DNA of 64,000 nucleotides, from NCBI RefSeq assembly GCF_001969445.1, contig NZ_CP017297.1, forward strand, positions 3,348,001 through 3,412,000, read 5' to 3'. Within the stretch, counting starts at the first letter, position 1. Every line of letters starts with the position of its first letter. Shown here one piece after another: positions 56,830 to 64,000 of this stretch. The translations under genes and the position numbers were made by a program. Source of the stretch: Brachybacterium sp. P6-10-X1. GTDB taxonomy: Bacteria; Actinomycetota; Actinomycetes; Actinomycetales; Dermabacteraceae. The notes below the pieces were generated by a model. It was not told where the DNA came from. It saw only the letters and a list, made by a program, of their open reading frames with translations, and made no database searches.

Positions 56830-58524
56830 ATGCACCTGAAGCGCCGTGACCTGTACAAACTCGCCGCCGTCGGAGCCGCGCCGCTGGCGCTGGCCTCCTG
56901 TGGGCAGGCGTCCAACCTGGAGACGGGCGGCGGTGGTGGGGGCGAGGAGAAGCCGATCCTCACCGTGAATGCGACAGAGGCCACGCTCACACGGAACCTC
57001 AATCCCCACTCGCCGTCCGTGATCCCCTTCGTGCAGGGGTCGATCTACGAGACGCTGTTCTACTTCAACCCGCTCCAGCCCATCGATCAGGAGCCGCAGC
57101 CGCAGCTGGGGGAGACCTTCTCGTGGAACGAGGACGGCACCGCCCTCACCGTCACCGTGCGCCAGGGCGTGACCTGGACCGACGGGGAGCCGTTCACCGC
57201 CGGCGACGTCGCCTTCACCTTCACCAGGATCAGCGAGACCGAGGCGCTGAACGCCGGGGGCACCGCGCCGACCGCCGAAGCGAGCGATGACACCACCGTC
57301 GTGATCACCTACGCCGAGCCCTCGTTCACCGAAGGCCCCAATGCCCTGGGCCGGACCTGGATCCTGCCCGAGCACCTCTTCACGGACGTCGACGACCTCG
57401 CGACCTATCCCAACGAGGATCCCGTCGGCACCGGGCCCTTCCGCCTGGAGGACTTCTCCCCGGAGTCCTACCTGCTGGCGGCGAACGAGGAGTACTGGGA
57501 GGAGGGAAAGCCCGCGATCGGGGGTGTCCGGGCGATCACCACCTCCGGCAACCAGTCCGCGACCGATCAGTGGCTCGCCGGGAACATCGATTACATGTCC
57601 GCCGCGATCCCGAGCCTGAAGGACCACGTCGAGTCCAATCCCGACCTGACCTACACCAACACCGGGATCTCGCAGATGGCCCTGATGGCCGCCTCCAACC
57701 CGGAGCTGGGGTGCGAGGGCCCGCAGACCGACGTCGCCGTGCGCAAGGCGCTCTACTACGGGATGGACCGCGAGCAGCTGTCCAAGCTGGCGTTCTTCGA
57801 ACTCGGCTCCGACATCTCCCCGTCGTTCGCCCTGCCCGAGCGCGATGCCGACTTCATCGATCCGTCGATCGAGATCGCGCCCTGGAACGCCCGGCCCGAC
57901 GAGGCGACCAGGGTGCTCGAGGACGCGGGCTACGAGCTCGGCGAGGACGGCGTGTACGCCAAGGACGGAGTGCGGGTCTCGATGACGGTCTCGTGCCCCA
58001 CCGGCTGGTCCGATTACGTCACCGCCCTGGACACCCTCGCCCAGCAGTACACGAAGATCGGCATCGAGCTGATCCCGCAGCAGGTCAGCGTCAACGAGTG
58101 GAACGACTCCAAGGCCAAGGGAACCTTCCAGCTGGTCATCGACTCCGTCGGCCAGGGGCCCGCCCCCGACCCGTACTACCCCTACCGCAATCACTTCTCG
58201 ACCGAGAACACGGTGCCCGTGGGCGAGAACGGGAATCCGTACGAGAACGTCACCCGCTTCTCGGAACCCGACGTGGACGCGGCGCTGGACGCCGCCTCCG
58301 CGACCGACGACCCCGAGGCCAAGAAGGAGCAGTACTTCCTGATCCAGCAGAAGCTGGTCGAGGTGATGCCGGCCGTCCCCGTGCTCATCGGATCGAGCCT
58401 GACGGAGTACAACACCTCGCGCGCCACCGGCTGGCCGACCGAGGAGGACATGTACGCCTATCCGATGTCCTGGTCCGCGCCCGACAACGCCGTCGTCCTC
58501 AAGACGGTCACGCCCGTCCAGTGA
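56830..58524 (+). CDS. ABC substrate-binding lipoprotein, family 5 (peptide/oligosaccharide)
   Basis: 564 residues. Signal peptide with lipobox LASC. SBP_bac_5 fold: VTWTDGEPFTAGDVAFTFTR near 105-125 and VRKALYYGMDREQ near 305. In Actinobacteria such proteins bind oligopeptides, or plant and host glycans such as mannosides and cellodextrins. Gene context favours a sugar. AAGGAG before ATG 56830; a longer frame from 56758 is rejected. Confidence 0.92.
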   Translation: MHLKRRDLYKLAAVGAAPLALASCGQASNLETGGGGGGEEKPILTVNATEATLTRNLNPHSPSVIPFVQGSIYETLFYFNPLQPIDQEPQPQLGETFSWNEDGTALTVTVRQGVTWTDGEPFTAGDVAFTFTRISETEALNAGGTAPTAEASDDTTVVITYAEPSFTEGPNALGRTWILPEHLFTDVDDLATYPNEDPVGTGPFRLEDFSPESYLLAANEEYWEEGKPAIGGVRAITTSGNQSATDQWLAGNIDYMSAAIPSLKDHVESNPDLTYTNTGISQMALMAASNPELGCEGPQTDVAVRKALYYGMDREQLSKLAFFELGSDISPSFALPERDADFIDPSIEIAPWNARPDEATRVLEDAGYELGEDGVYAKDGVRVSMTVSCPTGWSDYVTALDTLAQQYTKIGIELIPQQVSVNEWNDSKAKGTFQLVIDSVGQGPAPDPYYPYRNHFSTENTVPVGENGNPYENVTRFSEPDVDAALDAASATDDPEAKKEQYFLIQQKLVEVMPAVPVLIGSSLTEYNTSRATGWPTEEDMYAYPMSWSAPDNAVVLKTVTPVQ

Positions 58525-58557
58525 CCGCGACGGGAGACGACGAGAGGAGCAGCCGCT

Positions 58558-59544
58558 GTGCATCTGCTGCGTAAGCTCGGGTTCTACCTGGTGGCCCTGT
58601 GGGCCGCGGTGACCCTGAACTTCTTCATCCCCCGTCTGCTGCCGGGCAGCCCGGTGGACGCCGTGCTGGCCAAGCTCGCCCTCCGCGGCCCGGTCTCCCC
58701 GGGCACCCGGCGGTCGATCGAGATCATGCTGGGGGCCGACGACGACACGTCGCTGATCCAGGAGTACGTCGCCTACCTCGGCGGATTGTTCTCCGGCGAC
58801 CTCGGGGTCTCGGTGACCTACTTCCCGACCCCTGTCACCGAGATCATCGCGCAGGCCCTGCCGTGGACGCTGATGCTGGTCGGGATGGCCACCATCCTCA
58901 CCTTCATCCTGGGGATGGCGCTGGGCACCGTGGCCGGCTGGAAGCGTGGGAGCTGGCTGGACTCACTGATCCCCGCGACCACGATCCTGCAGGCGGTTCC
59001 CTATTTCTGGCTCGCGCTGCTGTTCATCTATGTGCTGTCGGTCAACCTCGACATCTTCCCGATCGCGGGCGGCTACGACGCCTCCCTGGTGCGGCCCGCT
59101 CTCGACTACCCGTTCCTGTCCAACGCCGTCTACTACGGCTTCCTGCCCGCGCTGACGATCGTGCTGTCCTCGCTCGGAGGCTGGCTGCTGGGAATGCGCA
59201 ACATGATGGTCTCCACCCTCAGCGAGGACTACATCCTCACGGCCGAGGCGAAGGGGCTCAGCCCGCGCCGGATCATGCTCATGTACGCGGCGCGCAACGC
59301 GATGCTCCCCAGCGTGTCCGGGTTCGCGATCTCCCTGGGGTTCGTGGTCTCCGGCTCCATCGTCGTCGAGACGGTGTTCTCCTACCCCGGCATCGGCTTC
59401 ACGATGCTCCAGGCGGTCAACAACAACGACTACTCGCTCATGCAGGGCCTGTTCCTGATCATCACCGTCGCCGTGCTCGCCGCGAACCTCGTGGTGGACC
59501 TGCTGTACGGCATCATCGACCCCCGCACCCGGGCGCGGGGCTGA
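58558..59544 (+). CDS. ABC permease, DppB/OppB type
   Basis: 328 residues, six membrane helices; the coupling loop around LTAEAKGLSPRRIMLMYAAR and the long periplasmic loop after helix 1 are typical. GTG start with GAGGAG upstream. Same operon. Confidence 0.93.
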   Translation: MHLLRKLGFYLVALWAAVTLNFFIPRLLPGSPVDAVLAKLALRGPVSPGTRRSIEIMLGADDDTSLIQEYVAYLGGLFSGDLGVSVTYFPTPVTEIIAQALPWTLMLVGMATILTFILGMALGTVAGWKRGSWLDSLIPATTILQAVPYFWLALLFIYVLSVNLDIFPIAGGYDASLVRPALDYPFLSNAVYYGFLPALTIVLSSLGGWLLGMRNMMVSTLSEDYILTAEAKGLSPRRIMLMYAARNAMLPSVSGFAISLGFVVSGSIVVETVFSYPGIGFTMLQAVNNNDYSLMQGLFLIITVAVLAANLVVDLLYGIIDPRTRARG

Positions 59545-59553
59545 GGAGCTGAC

Positions 59554-60468
59554 ATGACCTCCACACCCGCGCGATTCGGCGCCGCCGTGCGCCGCAATCT
59601 CACCCCGTCCCTGGCCATCGGCGTCGGCCTGGTGGTGATGATCGTCCTGTTCGGTCTCATCGCCCCCTTCTTCACGGACGACCCTCTGGTCGTGCACAAC
59701 TACGGCATGCAGGGGCCGTCGGCCGACCATTTGCTGGGCACCACCCAGACCGGGCAGGACGTCCTGGCCCAGCTGGCCTGGGCCACCCGCGGATCCCTCC
59801 TGGTGGGGGTGATCGTCGCCGTGCTCGCCCTGTTCCTCTCCGGGTTCTTCGGGATCCTCGGCGGCTACCTGGGAGGGTGGCTCGACGAGGTGTTCTCCCT
59901 GTTCACCAACGTGGTGCTGATCCTGCCCGGACTGCCGCTGATGATCGTGATCGGCTCCTACGTCCAGCAGCGCGGTCTGCTGCTGATCGCGATCATCCTG
60001 GCGATCACCTCCTGGGCCGCCGCAGCGCGGGTGCTGCGCTCGCAGACCCTGTCGATCCGGACGCGCGACTACGTCCAGGCCGCGAAGATCGCCGGCGAGA
60101 AGCCGCACCGGATCATCGCCGTGGAGATCCTGCCGAACCTGCTGCCCGTGATGTCCAGCGGCTTCGTGTTCGCGCTGATCACCGCGATCCTGGGGGAGGC
60201 CGGTCTGAGCTTCATCGGTCTCGGCGTGGTGGGCACGCAGACCTGGGGCTCGATGCTCTTCTACGCCCAGAACGGGCAGGCCCTCACCCTCGGCGCCTGG
60301 TGGTGGTTCGTGCCGCCGGGGCTGCTGATCGCGGTGCTGGGCTGCGGGCTGTCGCTGATCAACTTCTCGATCGACGGCATCATCAACCCGCGCCTGCGCA
60401 GCGCACCGAAGCAGGTCAAGCAGGCCAAGAAGGCGACCAAAGCGCAGAAGAAGGAGGCGATGGCATGA
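59554..60468 (+). CDS. ABC permease, DppC/OppC type
   Basis: 304 residues with about five to six helices; EAA loop DYVQAAKIAGEKPHRIIAVE; GAGGAG near. C-terminal Lys-rich tail (APKQVKQAKKATKAQKKEAM) is unusual. Ends with ATGA overlap into the ATPase gene. Confidence 0.92.
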   Translation: MTSTPARFGAAVRRNLTPSLAIGVGLVVMIVLFGLIAPFFTDDPLVVHNYGMQGPSADHLLGTTQTGQDVLAQLAWATRGSLLVGVIVAVLALFLSGFFGILGGYLGGWLDEVFSLFTNVVLILPGLPLMIVIGSYVQQRGLLLIAIILAITSWAAAARVLRSQTLSIRTRDYVQAAKIAGEKPHRIIAVEILPNLLPVMSSGFVFALITAILGEAGLSFIGLGVVGTQTWGSMLFYAQNGQALTLGAWWWFVPPGLLIAVLGCGLSLINFSIDGIINPRLRSAPKQVKQAKKATKAQKKEAMA

Positions 60469-61493
60469 GTTTCCCCGACACCACCACCCGAGGATCCGCG
60501 TCCCCGGACAGCGCCACCGCCGCCGGCACCCGCGGCGTCTCCGCGGAGGCCGAGGCCGTCACCGCCGGTTCCGACGCCGGGGCCTCGCGCGACCGGTTGG
60601 CCAGTCTGGAGGAGGCGCGCTCCGGCATCGGCTCGCCCGTGCTCGAGGAGCCCGTGCTGAGCGTCGAGGAGCTGTCGGTGGTCTACGAGGTCGATCCTCC
60701 CGTCCACGCCGTCCAGGGCGCATCGTTCACGCTGCGTCGCGGGGAGATCCTGGGCCTGGCCGGGGAGTCCGGCTGCGGCAAGACGACCTTGGCGTACGGC
60801 CTGAACCAGCTGCACCGCCCGCCGGCGCGCGTCTCGTCCGGGGCGGTCACCTTCCACGACAACGACGGCGGCGACGTCGACGTGCTCTCGCTGTCCGGGG
60901 AGGAACTGCGCGCCTTCCGCTGGTCGAAGATCGCGATGGTGTTCCAGGGGGCGATGAACTCGCTGAACCCGGTGTTGAGCATCCGTGCCCAGCTGGCCGA
61001 CGTGTTCACCACCCACCGCCCCCACCTGGAGGCCGCTGAGCGGCTGAGCCGCTCGCGCGAGCTGCTCGAGCTGGTCGGCGTGGACCCCGCGCGCCTCGGG
61101 GCCTTCCCCCACGAGCTCTCCGGCGGGATGCGCCAGCGCGTCATGATCGCCATGGCCCTCGCGCTGGATCCGCAGCTGATGATCATGGACGAGCCGACGA
61201 CGGCACTGGACGTGGTTGTCCAGCGGGAGATCCTCCAGGAGATCCTGCGGCTGCGCCACGAGCTCGGCTTCGCGGTCGTCTTCATCACCCATGACCTGCC
61301 GATGCTGTTGGAGATCTCCGACCGGATCGCGATCATGCGCGGCGGACGGATCGTCGAGCTGGACACCGCCGAGAACCTCTACTTCGCACCCCGCGACCCC
61401 TATACCCGCCGGCTGCTGGGCTCCTTCCCCTCGCTCACGGGGGACGCGGGCGACTTCGTGCGAGCCGGCTTCGACGCGGAGGAGACGCGATGA
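60465..61493 (+). CDS. ABC ATPase, DppD/OppD type
   Basis: 342 residues. An N-terminal disordered 60 residues precedes the ATPase: Walker A GESGCGKTT, Q-loop MVFQGAMNSLNPVLS, signature LSGGMRQRVMIAMAL, Walker B MIMDEPTTALD. Usual OppD lacks such an N-terminus. ATGA overlaps on both sides. Confidence 0.92.
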   Translation: MSFPDTTTRGSASPDSATAAGTRGVSAEAEAVTAGSDAGASRDRLASLEEARSGIGSPVLEEPVLSVEELSVVYEVDPPVHAVQGASFTLRRGEILGLAGESGCGKTTLAYGLNQLHRPPARVSSGAVTFHDNDGGDVDVLSLSGEELRAFRWSKIAMVFQGAMNSLNPVLSIRAQLADVFTTHRPHLEAAERLSRSRELLELVGVDPARLGAFPHELSGGMRQRVMIAMALALDPQLMIMDEPTTALDVVVQREILQEILRLRHELGFAVVFITHDLPMLLEISDRIAIMRGGRIVELDTAENLYFAPRDPYTRRLLGSFPSLTGDAGDFVRAGFDAEETR

Positions 61494-62350
61494 GCACCCT
61501 GACGGCCACCGACCTGTCCAAGACCTACCTGCTGCGCGACGGTCTGCGCTTCAGCCGCCTCGAGGCCGTCAAGGCGGTGAGCTTCGAGCTGACCCCGGGG
61601 CGCACCGTCGCCCTGGTGGGGCAGTCGGGTTCGGGGAAGTCGACGATCGCCAAGCTGATCGCCCAGCTGGAGACGCCGACCTCGGGAACCCTCGCCCTGG
61701 ACGGCCGGCCCGTCGGCCGACGGGGCAGGGCACTGGCGGCCTATCGCGACCAGGTGCAGATGGTGTTCCAGGACCCCTTCGCCTCGTTGAACCCGTTCCA
61801 CAGCATCGGCCACCACCTCGAACGGCCCCTGCTGCTGCACGGCAAGGCCACGAAGCAGACCGCCCGAGAGAAGGCCCTGGCCCTGCTCGATCGGGTGAAT
61901 CTGTCCCCCGCCTCCGCGTTCATCGACCGCAAGCCGCACGAGCTCTCCGGCGGGCAGCGCCAGCGGGTGGCGATCGCCCGCGCCCTCGCCCCGGAGCCCG
62001 GCATCCTGGTGGCCGACGAGCCCGTCTCGATGCTCGACGTGTCGATCCGGCTCGGGGTGCTGAACCTCCTGGCCCGCCTGCAGCGCGAGGAGAACCTGGC
62101 TCTGCTGTACATCACGCACGACCTGGCCACCGCCCGCCATTTCTCCGATGAGATCCTGGTGATGTACCACGGCGATGTGGTCGAACAGGGGGAGGCCGAC
62201 GACGTGATCCTGAATCCGCAGGCAGAATTCACCCGGCAGCTGCTGGTGGCCGCCCCCGAACCCGGCGCCAACCCGCGCTTCCTCGCCGAAGCGAAGCGTC
62301 GCGGGGTGCCCATGCCCGATCATCTCGCCGCCCTGGAAGAGGCCCCGTGA
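61490..62350 (+). CDS. ABC ATPase, DppF/OppF type
   Basis: 286 residues. Walker A GQSGSGKST, Q-loop MVFQDPFASLNPFHS, signature LSGGQRQRVAIARAL, Walker B LVADEPVSMLD. Partner of the OppD-type ATPase. Ends in GTGA overlapping the mannosidase start, so the enzyme is translated with the transporter. Confidence 0.93.
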   Translation: MSTLTATDLSKTYLLRDGLRFSRLEAVKAVSFELTPGRTVALVGQSGSGKSTIAKLIAQLETPTSGTLALDGRPVGRRGRALAAYRDQVQMVFQDPFASLNPFHSIGHHLERPLLLHGKATKQTAREKALALLDRVNLSPASAFIDRKPHELSGGQRQRVAIARALAPEPGILVADEPVSMLDVSIRLGVLNLLARLQREENLALLYITHDLATARHFSDEILVMYHGDVVEQGEADDVILNPQAEFTRQLLVAAPEPGANPRFLAEAKRRGVPMPDHLAALEEAP

Positions 62351-64000
62351 CCACTGTGACCCCTGCGACGCGCCCCGTCTCCCGTCGTGACCTGCACGAG
62401 GGCTGGGCCCTCACCGTCACCGACGGTCCGGCACCCTTCCCGATCGCGGACGTCCCCGCCACCGTCCCCGGCACCTTCCTCACGGACCTGCTGGAGGCCG
62501 GGCTGATCCCGGACCCCTACCTCGACCGGAACGAGCACGAGATCTCCTGGTCCGGGGAGGTGGACCTCTCCTACGCGACCGTCTTCGAGTGGACACCGAG
62601 CGGCGCCGACCGGGTGGACCTGGTGGCGGCCGAGCTCGACACCGCCGCGACCGTGGTGCTGAACGGCCGGGTCATCGCGAGCGTCCAGAACCAGCACCGC
62701 TCCTGGCGCTTCGACGTCACCTCCGCGCTGCACGAGGGTGAGAACACGCTGGAGATCCGTTTCGCCTCCCCCTTGGCCACAGCCCGGGAGAACATCGAGC
62801 TGCTCGGGGACCTGCCGGCCGTCGGCAACGACCTGCCGTACAACGCGATCCGCAAGATGGCCAGCAACTTCGGCTGGGACTGGGGTCCCGTGCTGGTCAC
62901 CAGCGGGATCTCCGGACCGATCGGTCTCGAGGAATGGTCGACGGCGCGCCTGGCGCCGATCCGCCCGCAGGTCACCGTCGATCAGGGGCACGGCGTGGTG
63001 GCGCTGCAGGTCCCGATCGAGCGCTCCGGCAGCCCCGGGGACGAGGCCGTGAGCGTCTCCGCCCGCCTCCTGGATCCTTCCGGCACCCAGATCGATGAGG
63101 CCGTCCGGAGTTCGCAGGGGGACGAGATCGCCCTGCGGCTGTCGGCCGAGGCCCCGCAGCTGTGGTGGCCGCGGGGATACGGCGACCAGCCCCTGTACGC
63201 AGTGGCCGTGGAGCTGCGGGACGCCGACGGCGTGCTGCGGGGGACCCGGACCCACCGGATCGGCTTCCGCACCGCCGGCGCGGTCGAGGAGCCCGACGAG
63301 ATCGGCACCTCCTTCACCCTCACGGTGAACGGGACGGCGATCCTCGCCAAGGGCGCCAACTGGATCCCCGAGGACTGCTTCCCCTCGCGACTGACCACCC
63401 GCGACTACCGCAGGGCGATCACCGACGCGGTCGATGCGGGCATGAACGTGCTGCGCATCTGGGGCGGGGGACTGTACGCGTCCGAGGAGCTGTACGCGCT
63501 GTGCGACGAGTTCGGGATCATGGTGTGGCAGGACTTCGCGATGGCCTGCGCCGCCTACTCCGAGAGCGAGCCGCTGCGCTCCGAGGTGATCGCCGAGGCC
63601 CGGGAGCACATCGTGCGCCTCGCCTGGCATCCCGCGCTCGTGCACTGGAACGGCAGCAACGAGAACGTCGAGGGCTACTACCACTGGGGATGGAAGGAGA
63701 CCCTGCCCGAGACCGCCACCTGGGGGTACGGCTATTACACCGAGATCTTCCCGACGCTGCTGGCGGAGCTGGACCCCACTCGCAGCTACACCCCCTCCAG
63801 CCCCTTCTCCCGGCCGCTGATCGACCAGCCCCGCCACCCCGACCACGGCACCATCCACAACTGGGTGGCGTGGGCCTCCGAGGAGGACAACGACTACCGC
63901 CGCTACCGCGACACGATCCCGCGGTTCTCGGCCGAGTTCGGCTACCAGGGCCCGGCGAACTGGGCGACGATCACCCGTGCCGTCACCGAGCGTCCGCTGG
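62347..64000 (+). CDS. GH2 beta-mannosidase (3' end beyond window)
   Basis: 551 codons are visible. N-terminal jelly roll and immunoglobulin domains precede the catalytic barrel. Acid/base Glu439 in WNGSNEN and nucleophile Glu530 in SAEFGYQG are present, as are NFGWDWGP and NVLRIWGGGLYASEE, which are typical of beta-mannosidases rather than galactosidases. No signal peptide, so it acts on imported mannosides. It removes terminal beta-mannose, for example from N-glycan core or mannan oligosaccharides. The GTGA overlap with the ATPase gene couples them. Confidence 0.92.
   Translation, partial: MTTVTPATRPVSRRDLHEGWALTVTDGPAPFPIADVPATVPGTFLTDLLEAGLIPDPYLDRNEHEISWSGEVDLSYATVFEWTPSGADRVDLVAAELDTAATVVLNGRVIASVQNQHRSWRFDVTSALHEGENTLEIRFASPLATARENIELLGDLPAVGNDLPYNAIRKMASNFGWDWGPVLVTSGISGPIGLEEWSTARLAPIRPQVTVDQGHGVVALQVPIERSGSPGDEAVSVSARLLDPSGTQIDEAVRSSQGDEIALRLSAEAPQLWWPRGYGDQPLYAVAVELRDADGVLRGTRTHRIGFRTAGAVEEPDEIGTSFTLTVNGTAILAKGANWIPEDCFPSRLTTRDYRRAITDAVDAGMNVLRIWGGGLYASEELYALCDEFGIMVWQDFAMACAAYSESEPLRSEVIAEAREHIVRLAWHPALVHWNGSNENVEGYYHWGWKETLPETATWGYGYYTEIFPTLLAELDPTRSYTPSSPFSRPLIDQPRHPDHGTIHNWVAWASEEDNDYRRYRDTIPRFSAEFGYQGPANWATITRAVTERPL

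Noticed and set aside
56740-58563. 607-codon minus-strand open frame
   Set aside because: Antisense to the family 5 binding protein; repetitive Gly/Arg/Val composition typical of shadows.

Overview
The window reads as chromosomal DNA of a very GC-rich actinobacterium. Start codons are ATG or GTG, many operons overlap by ATGA or GTGA, and several genes start 6-7 bases after a TAnnnT box. The mix of genes (NCS2 permease, urease, MetNIQ, 6C RNA, GH10 and GH2 enzymes) fits Micrococcales, plausibly a Brachybacterium-like Dermabacteraceae. That placement is inference from gene content. I see no rRNA, tRNA, CRISPR array, complete IS element or prophage.

Layout. 1-9,993: end of a DUF222/HNH protein, OsmC peroxiredoxin, FMN reductase, a DUF485 plus SSS symporter pair (yjcH-actP type), a sigma-factor remnant, a conserved unknown, an NCS2 permease fused to an OHCU-decarboxylase-like domain, and an MFS exporter. 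10,048-17,339: esterase, MBL/rhodanese protein, unknown proteins, a Ser/Thr kinase and a serine hydrolase. 17,336-24,242: SWIM protein and SNF2 helicase, ParA/MinD-like ATPase, PP2C-like phosphatase, with tandem repeats and strong hairpins between them. 24,243-26,309: 6C small RNA with upstream promoters, a 54-bp tandem repeat, a winged-helix regulator and a possible Met-rich small protein. 26,310-31,406: urease operon ureA-B-C-F-D-G with no ureE. 31,407-31,940: unusual repeat-rich DNA with a 72-bp concentric palindrome. 31,941-37,635: upp, AraC/DinB-type regulator with a RibD-like reductase, tadA, and a sulfonate/nitrate-type ABC transporter. 37,660-43,539: membrane protein, two-component system, export protein, a DUF4037 gene with two compensating frameshifts, ABC-F protein and a small ORF. 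43,578-46,988: metN-metI-metQ and an SDR. 47,010-52,715: GH10 xylanase with an operator, an oligopeptidase B, and a second oligopeptidase paralogue whose catalytic Ser and Asp look lost. 52,716-54,501: a leader with a short ORF and hairpin, then a divergent HTH protein with an Asp/Leu-repeat tail. 54,601-64,000: a carbohydrate locus with a DapA/NanA-type lyase, ROK repressor, five-gene oligopeptide/oligosaccharide ABC transporter and beta-mannosidase (cut by the window edge).

How genes work together. The urease subunits and accessory proteins form one transcription unit; without UreE, the His-rich tail of UreG may help with nickel. The last locus looks like a regulon for import and breakdown of a mannose-containing glycan, with the likely ROK operator lying on the transcription start. 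SNF2 and SWIM proteins are paired. The kinase and the PP2C-like protein are both Ser/Thr signalling components but are 9 kb apart.

The observations most worth a second look are the apparent pseudo-oligopeptidase with its leader, the permease-OHCU fusion with altered catalytic residues, the UreC flap Cys-to-Ala change, the concentric palindrome upstream of urease, and the 6C RNA with a second promoter upstream.
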